A stretch of DNA of 64,000 nucleotides. It comes from Pisolithus tinctorius. Its lineage: Eukaryota > Basidiomycota > Agaricomycetes > Boletales > Pisolithaceae. A program made the position numbers and the translations under genes. Of this stretch, positions 34,521 to 46,970 are shown piece after piece. The stretch's first letter is position 1, and every line of letters starts with the position of its first letter. Under the pieces are notes generated by a model, which did no database searches, was not told the origin of the DNA, and saw only the letters and a program-made list of their open reading frames with translations. Location of the stretch: assembly GCA_024663395.1 (NCBI GenBank), contig JANFAH010000004.1:2356001-2420000 (forward strand), in the 5' to 3' direction.

Positions 34521-35844
34521 CTACGCACCCTCTACCCTTTTCACTGCATCGGACACCTTGGACTCGTCCTTCGCTGACTCCTCATCGATTCCATTCGACT
34601 CCTGCGCGCACCGCTCGCACGTGCATGCAAACCTCCAGCCTCGAACGAGCTCGATACGCCTCCTTCGGCGTGCCTCATCGACGCTCTCACCCTCCTTTTG
34701 GGTTACGTCGACGTAGGCTACCGTGACCTCATCCCCAGCTTTCAAGGGGCGGTTGGCAATGAGATGCAACCCAGCGGTGCCTTCGTCAAATGAGGGACGA
34801 GCGGAAGGCATACATGAGTGATTGAGCTACGCAAAAAAAAGTCAAGAAACAGGTGAAAACATAGGAATTTCACGAAAAACATACGTAAGATGACACAGCG
34901 TAGAACCCAACACCAACTTGCTTCTGAGTGCCTAACGGCGTCCGCGACTTTTCAACGTCCTCCGGACGTTCGGTAGGCTCAGGCTATTGATACAAAAATA
35001 GAGAGAAAGATGCACCATAAACACGTGCCACGATACCAGAGGCGAACACGCACCTTGTCGTCCCTCCCTTCACCGAAGTACACTCCAAACGCATTATAAC
35101 TCATTCCACCGAGATACGTTGCATGCCTCTCCTCCGTCACAAACTGCTCGAGCCCAGGTAAGGCATGTTGCAATACCTCCCTCAATATCTTCGTCTCCTC
35201 CTCCGATGGGGTCACGTCCAAGTAACGCAGCCTCTCGAGGTGATCATACAGCGTGTAGTCTCCGCCATCCGTAAGAACGGGTTCTGCCCCCTTCATACCG
35301 CTAAGTCCAGGCGGGATCATCTTGGCAGTCTCTGCCGAGACTTGCCGTGCGATGAATCGCGCAACAAGTTGTGGGGCGGCTTTGCCATGTTTTTTCAGGT
35401 AGTCAGCGAATGCCTGTTGTGCCTCGTCGCGAGCTGCCCTAGCCGCAGGCGGGATTGCGGGCGCTAGGAGAGCAGGCAGAGGTGAATCGAGGGAGAATAG
35501 AAGGCTTTGAGAGTGGGTTTTCGCTTTATCCAGGCATTCTGTGGAGCAGTAGGCGGAGTCGAGACGGTCAGATTCGGGACGGACGGCATTAGAAGGGTCA
35601 AGACTGCGTAAGCAGTGATTGCAGTGCGTTCCTTTTCCTTGTAGGTCCGAATCCAGAGCAGTGACAATGGCCTCTTCCTACGGCCGTGTGAACGTGTCTG
35701 CGTTTCAAAGGTGAAAAGACGACTTACCTTGTAGATAAGTTCACCAGCTTCGATGTCTTTCGTGCAAACGAGGATTTTCTTTTTCGTGAAAGCCTCCGGC
35801 TGATCTTTCACGGGAACTTCGATTGTCTTAACCGCCACATTCAT
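34521..35844 (-). CDS. SET domain protein with inserted MYND-like zinc finger (SMYD/Set5-6 type)
   Basis: Recognised exons are complement(34521..34826, 34885..34983, 35054..35677, 35728..35844). The frame suggests a further 5' exon near 35890-35960 (a DLAGELEL segment), joined by a very short 41-nt intron, so the start at 35844 is provisional. The SET N-part (KKILVCTKDIEAGELIYKEEA) is split by a cysteine cluster (CNHCLRSL, YCSTECL) as in SMYD proteins. The SET core has MSYNAFGVYF and the catalytic-site motif YLNHSCMPS, then DEVTVAYVDV. A post-SET cysteine pair (FACTCERC) ends the fold. The family methylates lysines in histones or other proteins; the substrate is unknown. Introns are 50-70 nt. 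Confidence 0.82.
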
Positions 35845-36205
35845 CGCTTTCGGTGGGAAGCAATCATAGTAACCTATGTTATCGTACCTCTCAGCTCAAG
35901 CTCACCCGCAAGGTCCTCAAAGTCGACAGTGCGCACCTTCGACGCGTTCCTTGACCTGCGGGCAGCGGCAGAAAAAGGGAATTCACGGCAGCACATAGTC
36001 AAGGACCGGAAAAAGAAAAGAGAAAGTATTCACATCAGAACGTCATGCCGGCAAAATGAAGAAAGCAAGAACAGATTAGATTCCAATGAGAGACGTGACA
36101 CGTGAGTGTGTGGGTGGTCGGATTGCGTGGTACAAGAAAGCATGACAACTACACAGCATACAGCGTGCGTGTGTGTTAATGACTGTGGGTTACAGTGACT
36201 CATAG

Positions 36206-36987
36206 TCATAGGGCAGGTGTTTGACTGCCAGGATCAGTGACCTTGTCCCACTCCTGCGAGGATGCCTCCGACGGAGGCCGAGTGGCACCCAACTCGTCGT
36301 CGTCATCCGATAGCTGTGCGCTACCCTTGCCTGGAGGCGAAGAAGGTGAACTTACATCCATGTTAGTCAATTGCATGACAATCTACGTCAGGTTCGTCAG
36401 TCCACGTTGCCCGGATAAACCCCAATGAGAAACAATGCTAAGACGAACCTGGAATACGGGCGGAGGGACCGTCCTTTCGTAGATCACAATCAGTTCTACC
36501 GGTGACGGATAGACACGGAGAGCACGGTAGAAGCACAACGCTGCAGCGAGGTTGAACGTAGGACCTGGGTACACCACAGAATTAATCCCCGTTCTTCCGA
36601 TTGATGCGACGCCTCAAACAAACCCTTTGCGCAAAGCTGTTCTCCCATGCCGACCTGTGCCATGAAGTACTTTTCCTTCTCCTCAGGAGTTGTCGGGACT
36701 TCTTCTTGCCTCACTGTCTCCAGCGCATGCTTCAGTTCGTCCACGTCAACTCCGCTAGAACTCGCAGACGCCTCCGACGATGCCTGGTTCTTTGCAACAC
36801 GCTTTTTGTCCTTTCCTGCAAACGATTCAATACATCTGAGGAACGCGCACAATCACCGGGGACACGTACGAAGCTGCTTGCGGAAATTGGCGTCCGTTCT
36901 CCGCTTGTAGTCGAAGTAGACTGCATATGCAACCAGGCTGCCAACGGCAATGCCGGCGACAGCGAGCATCGTCGTCGTCTTCGTCAT
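36206..36987 (-). CDS. TOM20: TOM20 mitochondrial import receptor
   Basis: Exons complement(36206..36382, 36449..36564, 36624..36815, 36870..36987) sum to 603 nt, 200 residues. The N-terminal membrane anchor (MLAVAGIAVGSLVAYAVYF, about residues 7-25) is followed by a basic FDYKRRTDANFRKQLR stretch, the standard TOM20 layout. The receptor domain has KYFMAQVGMGEQLCAKG, AAALCFYRALRVYPSP and VELIVIYERTVPPPVFQ. It recognises presequences at the outer membrane and passes them to Tom22/Tom40. The C-terminus is acidic. A 42-nt GTAAGT...CACAG stretch within the last exon is in frame and could be an optional intron that would shorten the protein by 14 residues. Confidence 0.92.
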
Positions 36988-37542
36988 GTTTTTTTTTCTT
37001 GGCTGTGCTACGGAATGTCGCGAGTTGGATGCGAGATGTGTAAAGCTGCCACTGAAATTTCAAGGCGGACGACACCAACTTACGTAATGGGAGGGTTCCA
37101 CCCCCCTCACCGATGTCAACCGAGGGAGGAAAAGTTCCCGTTGACAATAACCCGATCATATTATGTAGTACATTGCATCACAATGAAAACCGGTAAAAAA
37201 ATACACAAGAGAGTCCATGTCCCACAAGCCTCGACTGGAACACGCCACAGTTCGTGGTGCCATGCTTTACATCAGAGGGAAGTCACATACACAGCGATCT
37301 CGCCTGCCACGACAAGCGACCCCATGCCGCTTGTCAATCCACCCCAGCCCTCGAGGAGCCTGGATGCTCAAAGCGCCAATGCTATCCGCATCGGAAGTCC
37401 TCTGGAGGAGTGTGTGTATTGCATTGGCAGCACGTGTGTCCCGATGTTGACGAACCCAGCACGAGGGCCGGATGATCGGCTTAGCTTTTTGCTTCCTGCT
37501 GCAGGCACGGTAGCAGGCTAACAGAGCAGATGAGCATGGATG
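36988..37542. other. Intergenic between TOM20 and the kinase gene
   Basis: About 555 bp upstream of TOM20 and downstream of the kinase. Open frames on both strands lack motifs. I tested whether the kinase continues here through another splice, but the frame does not close properly. Confidence 0.4.
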
Positions 37543-39961
37543 TTAGATTAACTCTGATAGGGGGAACTCACGATCATAATCGCGTGCAAGGACACGCGCC
37601 CAGTCAAGGTAATTTGTAAAGAATGGATGTCTCTTGATTTCATTCCACCCAGGTCTCTTGGCAGGGTTGGGGTGGAGGATCTTACACCACGATGTCAGAT
37701 CGAAGAGGCCGGTACTTATGCGAGAGGCACACACCTGCATGAGGAGATCCTCGGCCAAGTGGTCGTAAACTCTGTCCATTACGGGGCCTTGCCTTGGGTC
37801 TGGTTGTCCATGGTCAAAGAGACTTCGATCAATATCGTCGCTGCCGTCCCCGAGGTCTAAGTTAGGTACATGTTCATACCAGGGCTAGATTTGATTGTCA
37901 GCAGGTCCGTCAAACAGTGCAGACCACTACACTCACAGCGCCGCCTGGCATAAAGAGATCTAAAACCATCAAGCCGAATGCGTATATATCGGCCTTGTAG
38001 TTGTGTGCGCTGTCGCCGACGAACTGCTCAGGCGCCAGATACCCATCTGTGCCTGCCTTGCCACTCATAATCTTTCCATTCCACTCGTCCTCAGTGATGT
38101 CCAGAGAGAAAGTACTTGCATGGCCGAAGTCGCAGACTGTGACGTGTCCATTCGGAGTAACCAAGATATTTTCGAGCTTCAAATCATTGTGCATGATACG
38201 TATGTCATGCAGCTTTTCAAGACCGAGCGCCTGAAAATCGACAAATGAGTCTTTCGAGTGCGAAGAAACATCCGTCATCTACCAGTTCAGCAGCAATGAG
38301 GCGGATTTGCCAGAGTTGCAAAGGACAAGCCTTATTCAAGGCCCTTTGGCGAAGGTTCTCGGGGTAGTACCTCTGTAGGAGCAGCGCCAAGATTAGAACC
38401 TGGAATGAGGAACAAAGACATAATGAGGTACCATGATGAAGTATATATTCTTGTCGTCGGAGAAACAGTCGATAAGAGGAGTTAAAAATGGGTGGCACTC
38501 GTACGTCGCCGCGAGCCAGGCACCAAATTCGTTGTGGACGCAATCTGCAGCGTACACTGCTCTGTCTTCTAGATATTGCTTCCCCTTCGCAGTAGATATC
38601 TGCGCTAGGTCCTTGTCTGATACGAAAGTGCTGAAAAATGCTTGCCGATTAATGACTTTAGCAGCAACATCCATCGCAGGCCCATCGTCTCGGGTGCCTT
38701 CGCCAAACCACACAGTGCCATTTGCTCCGCGTCCGATGGGGCGAGTGAACTTGTACCTATACATCCCAGCCTTCATGCGGACAACGCTCGTCTGAACCTT
38801 ATGCTTTTCATAGCGAGCTTTGCCGGCGGCAGTAGATTCACCGTTCTGCCTGGCTGTGACCTCCTGCTGGAGACCAGTTGAATGACCAGCAGTAGCAGTA
38901 GCTACAGCAGATGCAAGGTACTTGGCAGGTACGAAATCCGAATTAGGCAGATTGGGAAGACAGGGCAGAGTGGGTTGCGAAATAGGTGTAGGTACATATG
39001 CCACTTCGGCCGTGCCGGTGACGGGAACCGCGACGTCACCTTCCGGGTAACCAAGACCCGGAGGATAACGGGGGATCTTCTTGGGAAGCGCACCAAGGTT
39101 GGGGCGAGGGACTTCTGGGGTGTTGATCTCCAATGTTCCTGAGGTTTGACCACTCCATGCGAGCGACGGCACGCCAACGGCAGGGTTAGCCATGTGACGA
39201 GCTTCGTATGCACCAGCAGGGACAACCTGCGTGGGGGCAAAGGCGGCGAGACAGCGAATTTCCGGGTCACGGAGTAAACTTTCACCGTCTCTTCTTGAGC
39301 GAGTTTGTGGGTTCACGAAAGCTTTCGGAGGAGGTAGTTGGCGAGGTCCGTAAGCACCAGGCGGAATCTTCTGTATGGGAGCGAGGTGAGCAAGGGTAGG
39401 GTCAGCCACGAGATAGCGAATTTCTGGGGTAGGGGAATTTTGATTCTCGTCTGGAGTGGGCTCACCAACCTCCATGCTACGCATGGCGGTGGGTATGTGG
39501 GCAGACTGCTGGAGTATTTGAAGCATCAGGTCGTGTTCCAAACGGTTGCCGTAGCGTAGAGGTGAAAGAAGGCAAGCAAGAGGTTGTGCTGCGATAGTAG
39601 GTGGACATCCCAACGCAAGAGCTGCGGCTGTGCGGACGAGAGGGGGGAAGAGGATGCTATGAGAAGAGACAATGCGGGGAGTAGGAACAACAGGTGGAAC
39701 TGGTGGTTGCCACAAGACAACCTGCATCAAAGCGGCGTCGGTTCCGACAATAGCTGGAGAGGACACATCAAGGTGGACTGCAGGTCCTGAAATTTCGGGC
39801 GTCTCTGTAAATATCAGCTGTGGAGCATCGACGAGGTCTGCGTGACTAGTAGTGGTAAAGTCGGCTTTGTGACGTTCCGTATTCTTGAGCTTGCCGATAA
39901 CACGGGAGAAGAGACGTCTGAGTCCGATGGTGGAGTGGGAGAAGAGTCGTTTGGATCCCAT
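37543..39961 (-). CDS. Protein kinase with long disordered N-terminus and HND catalytic loop
   Basis: Exons complement(37543..37680, 37735..37884, 37937..38230, 38283..38372, 38432..39961) sum to 2202 nt, 733 residues. The first 400 residues are Pro/Ala rich and contain a repeated element, PEIRYL...IPPGAYGPR and PEIRCL...VPAGAYEAR, at about 179 and 233. The kinase domain starts near 401: glycine loop IGRGANGTVWFG, AAKVI lysine, catalytic loop MHNDLKLEN, CDFGHAST, and LAPEQF. The catalytic loop has HND where most kinases have HRD, so activation-loop control may differ. Late motif ILHPNPAKRPGW fits the alpha-H/I region. The 54-nt intron 37681..37734 is in frame. I cannot assign a subfamily. Confidence 0.8.
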
Positions 39962-41119
39962 GGTGGAACGACGGGGATGCGACGTGAACTAATGAGGTGA
40001 TCTTCGAGTACGCCCAGAGGGCGGATAAATAGCAAAACATCTCCGGTACGCTTTGAATCCGCAGCATGGGCCTGCCAAAGCGTAGAAGGCCAAAGCGGCG
40101 GTAGCTTTGCTACGCACCTCCCTACCTTACTTGGCCAGCAACGCAAATTGACATCGCCTGGTCGGCTAAACGTGCTGTATAATGCCCACCTTTGTGGTTG
40201 GTAGGTCTATATTTTCAGGGGGAGATGACCGGGAGATATGCCAGACAAAAAGCATCTGCTTACGTGATCACGGATAATGGAATGGCTTGTTCATGAATTG
40301 GCGGTGGGGGAGATCCGGCGGGAAAGGTCAAAGCATTGTCACCACTACTGGCCCCATACCTTGATACTCCTCGATTTTCCATTGGCCTTGATTGGGTCCA
40401 CCATTGTAATGGCTTTATATAAACATTGTAAAGCTATGTAAAGCTATACCCATGTATACTGCTGGACTTGATGGTTGGGGCTCTCATCATGGCGATGCCC
40501 TTCTTGAGCTACGACGGGGACAGCGATGGTAAAACTTGGCTGACCACTCACGGTAACGTGGACTGATATTCCCCCTCCAGCGTGGGCTCCTTGGCAATCT
40601 GACGAGCCTAGAAAACTGTCGACGTTGAAACCAAATCCAGAGCGATCACTGTGGAGGTTTTCGATGATTGGTCGAGGGGTGCCTTGAGTGGCTCCAGTGA
40701 ACGGCGACCAAAGGATATCAGTAGATACTAGCGGACGGACCCGCGGACAAGCGCAATATTGCTTGCTTTGGGTTTTGAAGAATCTTGACGCCGATCAACT
40801 GACATGCACACATGAGACACGTTCCACAGAGTAATGTCACTTGACAAGGGTGACCATGATGCCCGACATAAAGAATGTCCCTTTTGAGCTACTTGCGGCT
40901 GATGATACTGTTTGAGATGACCGCCCACGACGACGCCTGAAGCTGTTCTGTGACGATGGCGAGGCTGTCTTGTGTGTTTAGTTCGCCCGAAGCAGCGTTC
41001 CCACGGTGTTTTTGCTTAGTTGTCTCCATCGTTCACAGCAGCCCCAGTGACTGGTCTTCGCTCGTTGGTGTGTCAGAGGGCGACGTTGGGCTCAATACTG
41101 TTGCAGAACGACGTCTGTC
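39962..41119. other. Divergent intergenic region, kinase and PSY2
   Basis: About 1.16 kb holding both promoters. No gene, RNA or repeat was recognised. Confidence 0.45.
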
Positions 41120-44100
41120 ATGAGCAGGACGGACCAGGAAACAACATCTTTCACGCCGACCGACGATCCTGTCGACATACGGCACGGTTCAATATCAGCC
41201 GCCCCACACGACCTACTCACAGCTGCAGCCAATGATGCTGCCCTGGAACTCGACCTCGACTGTCTTACCGAACCAGAAACCGCATTGAACCCCTCGCCCA
41301 CGAACCCCTTGTCCCTGGGTGACTCTCGTGACTTGCTTTTTGGCAACATTGAACACGTTGGAGACCATGCCAAGGAAGACAGCATCAACATGGCCGAGAC
41401 CGCAGACCCCGCGTCAGACTCGCAGCAATCCCCTGAGTCTTCACAGGAGTTAAAACGCGTAAAGGTGAGCTCTATCTCACCTTCCACAACAGTCGTGCGG
41501 AATACCCGTGTTCCGGTGGTTCACCGTTGATGTCATGCAACTTGTTGAACCCTGTCCGATGTCACACATTTTTTCCGACCTTGTGGCGAACGCGTTTCTC
41601 TTTGTCTCCGTCATTTGCATGACTTCAACTTGGGCACACTCTAACCCGCACTTACCCTGTTTCGCAAAGGTCTACGAACTCATCGGCTCGCGATGGGTCG
41701 ATCAAGGGACAGCCTATTGCTTTGGTCAGCTCGATGAGAGCAATCAAGCCTTCCTCATCGCCCGCTCCGAAGCGGACTTTGACAAAATTATCCTCTCCAC
41801 AGCCATCCGCTCCAATGACGTCTACCAACGCCAACAAGGTGCGATTCCTTCCATCCGCGTGCTTTCCTTTATATGCCGTTGGAAATGGGTCGCTATAGCG
41901 TGTTTCGTGTACTCACCAACTCGCAGATAGTTTAATTGTGTGGACAGAACCCGATGGAGCAGACTATGCATTAAGCTTCCAGGATGCAGATGGATGTGCA
42001 GAGGTCTGGAATTTTATTATCGAAGTGCAACGCCACTTGAATGCCGGTGAGTGTTGCCTCAGCCCACAGCCCACCATGCTCGACGCGTGCCTTTTCGTCG
42101 CTTTGACACTCACCTATCCGCAATGTGTTTTTGGTCAGAAGATCAAGGTCTCGGTTCTTCATCCCCTGCCGGAGATCATTCTGCTACTACTGCAACCATC
42201 ATCCGCACTGGTCACTTGCCCTCTCCGCAATTAGGTAATATCCAAGATATTGAAGGCGCCATCAAAGCACTTGCTCGAACCCAAACCATCAAAGAGAGAA
42301 TATGCGAGTACATCCAACGCGAGGTGAGTGGAGACGAAACTCATCATGTCTCTGCTACTAATATTACCGAAACGCAATGCCAGGGATACATCAAGGCACT
42401 TATCGACGTCATGACCATGGCGGAGGACTTGGAAAGCCTCGATAATCTCCATGCGCTGTGTAGCCTCATGCAAACTATTTGTAACGTCCCCGCCTCACAC
42501 CTTGTGTCGGTGCTGCTCACGGCTACTTGTAGTGATGATGAACGACCACAGCATTTATGAGCACATCCTCGAAGACGATATCTTTTTTGGAGTGGTTGGG
42601 ATGCTTGAATGTGGGTCTTCGCCAGTCGGCAATGTTGTTCCTTTACTTATAGTGTGGTGCAGATGATCCGGAATTTCCTACGCACAAAGCAAATTACCGG
42701 GATTTCCTCCATAACAACACTCGTTTCCACCAACCTATCGTCATTCAGGATGAAACTATTCGCAAGAAAGTTCACCACACGTTTCGCCTCCAATTTCTTA
42801 AGGACGTCGTTCTCGCCCGCATACTCGACGACTCAACTTTCAACGTCCTCAACTCCTGCATCATTTTCAACCAAATTGACATCATCAATCATGTCCAGCA
42901 AGACCCTGTCTTTCTGCAGGAGATTGTGAGACTGTACGTGAGCGAAGAAGTGCTCGCTGGACCCCGGAAAGATGGCGAAGAAACTGATGCTACAGGATCG
43001 CCTAATGGTGCTGTGGCAAATGGACGACACCCATCACAAATGACACCCTTCTCCTTCGACCCACCGGGACCCCTGACAGAGACCGACAATGCATTTCGCG
43101 GCGAAGTGGTCCTCCTCATCCAGCAACTATGTGTGATGGGAAAGAACATCCAGCTTCCTGCGCGAATGGCGCTTTTCCGAACGCTTGTGGACCGGGGGAT
43201 ATTGTTCGCGGTGCAATGGGCATTCGGACTCAATGAGAGGGAGAGCACATCAAAGATCGTCATAAATGCGGCGAGCGAAATAATGTCCGCTCTACTGGAC
43301 CATGATCTCCATGGCGTCCGCAGCCACGTCTTTAAACAGGCTATGGCTATCGAGCGGGAGAGGGAAGCAGAACGGATCGGTGCTGACAAGGCTGAAACGC
43401 TGTTGAAGCTGATGTGTCGGGTCATTACTCAGAGTCGTGATTTAGCAGTGCAATGTCAGATCGGAGACGCTCTGAAGGCGCTGCTCGACATTTCACAAAA
43501 CGCCATTGGTCCCGGGACAACTCCGGTAAGTGCAACGTTGTTATTAACCTACTTCTTACCTATGACTTTTACAGTCCGCGCTCGGTGCGAAGTTCTCAGC
43601 TCGTCCCAAAGACGACCCGGGAACTGAGAAGTTTCTGGATTACTTTTACAAGCACTGCATAGAAGTCTTATTCAAGCCATATGGAGATATACCAGACTTC
43701 AGAAAGCAGACAGGTAAGACTTTTACCTTACCTATCGAGCACCCTTGAATGACAACGTCTAGATGCAGAACCTACTTTGAAGCTATCGCGAGAGAAAACT
43801 AACCTTTTCCTCTACTTATGCGACCTACTATGCATTTTTGCGCAGCAACACACATTCCGGAGTCACTTTTACATGCTTTCATCCAACATCTCTACTCGCG
43901 TGGCCACGCTGCTAAGTGCTCGGACAAGCATCTGCGGTTATGTGAGTAGCGTCCCTCTTGTCGCCCTTCGAAACAGACATCTGATACCTTTGCAGCAGCG
44001 TTCCGTTTCTTTCGAATATGCCTCAAGCTTAATAACAAGAATTTCTTGAATCACCTTACGAAGTTGGACGTCTTCAAGCCTATCCTGGATCTGGCGCTGC

Positions 44101-45331
44101 AAGAGTCGTGTCGAGATAGTTTGCTGAGCGCATCTTGTCAGGAGTTTTTCGAGCATATGCGCAGGGTAGGTTCACACGTTCACATTTGTTCAAGTGAATG
44201 ATTTTTACGACGTCGCATTAGGAAAACATAAAGGACCTTGTCAACCACTGCATGACAAAGCACGAGATCATAGTTCGTCAACTTGCTACTACGCCAACTG
44301 GGGGCGCAAGATTCAGCGCCTTCATTCGCCGATGGGAGATTAACATTGAGCCGCCACCGAAGGAAGAGACTCAGCCCGACCGGTATGCCACAGCCCTGCG
44401 ATAGGCTTTTAAACCCGCTAATTCCGAGACAGGGACATTAGAGACTCTCGTCGAATGGGCCGCGCCATCGACGCAGAGGAAGAAAACTACTTTAATGAGG
44501 ATGATGATGACTCCGACCAACCCCCGCCATTCATCAGTTCATCCGGTCATGGATCCCGTTCATCTGCTGTACTGGGTGCGCTTAGGCGTAAGCGGAGAGG
44601 GGCGTTGGTCGCCTCAAAAATATCTCTTCGGCACCAAAATTTCGTCTTACCCCGTACCCCACAGTTATCCGCTCTCGTGGACTATGGCGATGAAGACGAG
44701 GATGCTGAGTCCGCTCAAGAATCCGCCGTCGCCTCCGCCCGCGAGAGCTCGCCCTTATCCGGTTCGGACATTCCTCCCAGTCCACGGTTATCTCATCGAC
44801 AGATATCACGTCCTTCCAACATCCCCCGTCGGCGGTCACTGGAGGAAGATGAGAACCTTCTCGAATCAATAACGCGGACAAAGCCCGTGGACTGCATCGC
44901 TGCCTGCGGACGCCAGCACATCATCCCCAAAACCCTCGTTACAGTTCCCACGGATTGGTGAGAAGCGGCGAAGAGAAGACGAGGACGAGGAAGGGCTTCT
45001 TGAGCGCCTGGCAAGTAAACCCAAGCGGACGGACGTGGGTACTCACAAGGATGATAATACCGTTAGCGGTCGCGCAAAACCTCCCGCCAAGCAAGGTGAT
45101 GACCCACCGAAACGAATCAAGGTTATGTTCCGTCCTTTGAGCATCGCCATAACGCAACAGCCGTCGTCGCCAGTCCCTTCAGAAGCAGCCGCCAAGGATG
45201 GGGGATACGGGTTGACTGTTGCTAGCAGGCAAATTTTACTAAACCTCTTGAGTTATTACAGAAACACTTCGGGTGACATACTACAGTTGTATCGCGTCGA
45301 GTTTGTATCTCTACGCATGTTTTTACAATAG
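41120..45331 (+). CDS. PP4 regulatory subunit 3 (PSY2/SMEK), with one apparent frameshift
   Basis: This is the substrate-recruiting subunit of protein phosphatase 4, acting in DNA-damage recovery and nutrient signalling. Exons: 41120..41464, 41670..41838, 41927..42046, 42139..42323, 42384..42480, 42533..42610, 42663..43525, 43575..43713, 43763..43941, 43996..44165, 44222..44382, 44433..44886, 44945..45331; about 1115 residues. An EVH1/PH-like domain starts after a 110-residue disordered extension (VYELIGSRWVDQGTAYCFG, LIVWTEPDGADYALSF). The SMEK core follows (YDPEFPTHKANYRDFL, CIIFNQIDIINH, FFRICLKLNNK). The C-terminus is acidic (DYGDEDED) with KRRREDEDEE. In exon 43763..43941 one base seems missing near 43921: adding a G gives ARDKHLRL and the correct splice phase. 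Confidence 0.9.
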
Positions 45332-45437
45332 AACTTCGCAAAATATCCATGGAAAATGGCATAGATTGTGTGGCATGTTTCTAATTCGAACAGATGCGGG
45401 TGGATTTGTATTTAAGACAGTAACAAAGCAAAAAGAA

Positions 45438-45520
45438 CTGCCCCAGTGAGGCTCGAACTCACGACCTTCGATGTTATGTTGATAACAGTCGGACGCTGTA
45501 ACCAACTCAGCCATGGGGCA
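45438..45520 (-). tRNA. tRNA-Asn(GTT) with a 10-nt intron
   Basis: The reverse strand folds as acceptor TGCCCCA/TGGGGCA (perfect), D arm GCTG...CAGC, T arm GTGAG-TTCGAGC-CTCAC and discriminator G, close to yeast tRNA-Asn. The anticodon region reads CTGTTA followed by about 10 intron bases containing AAC, which can pair with the GTT anticodon. The anticodon stem has a C-A mismatch at pair 28-42. One missing G in the 3' strand would repair it. A T5 run follows. Confidence 0.8.
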
Positions 45521-45638
45521 CTTAAATATGCTAGCGCTTCTCGTCCATAAGAAGCATTTAGCAAGGCAACTTCGTCGTAGGCACAAGTGACCAAAGTACC
45601 TCAGAGCCTGCTCAGGACCGCATGTCTTTCCTCGACGT

Positions 45639-46970
45639 TTATCCTTCTCCCCCACTGTCTGACACAATGTCCCCACCACCTTCGCCCACAGGGGCACCAC
45701 TATGTCCCTCCAAACCAGCTGACGATTCCTTCTTTGCATGACCGCTCGGCTCACTTCCATCCCTCACCTCATTGGTTGTGCTCTCATCATCCTTGGGGCT
45801 GACACGTTCAACACCCTGAAATTTCCGTTTCGGGATGACAGCCCAAAACGCCTCTTCCCAATCGCGTGTTTCGACCCATTTCAGCAGGATCTCAACCACC
45901 TAGTGTCGGAAGATGAGTCACTGCCCTCTTGATACGGTTGGTAAAAATAAAACATGAATTGCATGAGGTTCCCAGCAAGCCACAGCAAATGGTGACCCCT
46001 ATCACATAATCGGTGACGGCGTCCATCGAACGTACCTGGTTGACAGTCAGCACCTTTCGTGTCGCAAGGGCAATGTAACGGCCAATCGGAAGGCGAGGCA
46101 TGGCGGATCTGGGACGCGTTAGCCTTGTTCAGGCATAGGTTCTGCACCCGCATGTCATCGAAATTAGCCCGCAGATAAGCCATGGTACAGCCAACCTTGT
46201 ATCGATTGTGATCACATATTCCACCGATAACGTACGTCTCCCCTTCCTTGAGCTCCAGGATCTCGTTCTCCGAATCCGCAGTGAAATAAACTACACTTGT
46301 GCGGAGCTCATCCGCGTCGGCCGTGGTCTCGGTCTCAGTGCTGGTGGAGTCGGCTGGCGCATTAGTAGGCTCACAGGAGGGAGATTGAGACGGGGAAAAG
46401 ATCGTGTCCATATGCGCTCATAGCTTCTCTCCCACCATTCTGTGTTTGACCACCTTCTGTATCCGGCATCGTTCATAGGCGTCAAGGCGCTCCTTAGTCC
46501 TGCCGTTGATAGACGTGAAAAGCAAGGATGAAAGGCGTGTGGTGCGCGCCTGTTAGCGCTGTACGTATATGCCAGTTGTGAAGTGAGAGAATTGATTTCC
46601 TGTGAGGCCGTGGTCGTTACCACGTGTAAGAGTGCAGGAGGGAAAAAATGAGAAAATCACCTTGTCTGTCATCAGCTCATCGAACCCGAGATCGATAACC
46701 AGTCTTGCGTTAAATGGACTGCCTCCACCAGCCGCGTCGGTTTTGGGTCGCTTGCGAGTTGCGTTGACATCACACTCGCCGTTTGCGACAGCCCGGGCGC
46801 GCTCCTGCCGCTTTCGTTTTTTTTGTCTCCCTTTCGCGTGCCCTGCGCTCAAGCTTAAGTTCATGGAGCCTCGCAGCCTTTGCAGCACGCTTCTGTGCTT
46901 TTTTTGATAGACCCTGAGAGGGTGTGACCCGCTCTTCCTCAGGTTTCGTTCGTGTATCTTCCGTCTCCAT
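45639..46970 (-). pseudogene. TRM10: TRM10, tRNA (guanine-9-N1)-methyltransferase, frameshifted
   Basis: TRM10 makes m1G9 in tRNAs with SAM. The coding parts are clearly present: basic N-terminus (KKAQKRAAKAARLHELKLE), LVIDLGFDELMTDKEINSL, AYTYSANRRA, WSNTEWW, VVYFTADSENEILELKEGE, YVIGGICDHNRYKNLCLN, RLPIGRYIALATRKVLTVNQ and ILLKWVETRDWEEAFWAVIP. They do not lie in one frame. An A8 run at 46817..46824 has one A too many for the frame. An extra base at 46096 breaks RHA from RLPIG. The link from WSNTEWW to the next part (near 46390) needs either a 38-nt intron or another shift. Real introns occur after MTDK, NRYK (54 nt, in frame) and VNQ. It is either a young pseudogene or an assembly error; the family is certain. 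Confidence 0.85.

Noticed and set aside
36601..37521. 306-codon open frame on the plus strand
   Set aside because: It overlaps TOM20 antisense, has a non-ATG start and no domain; composition is arginine/cysteine rich as in shadow frames.
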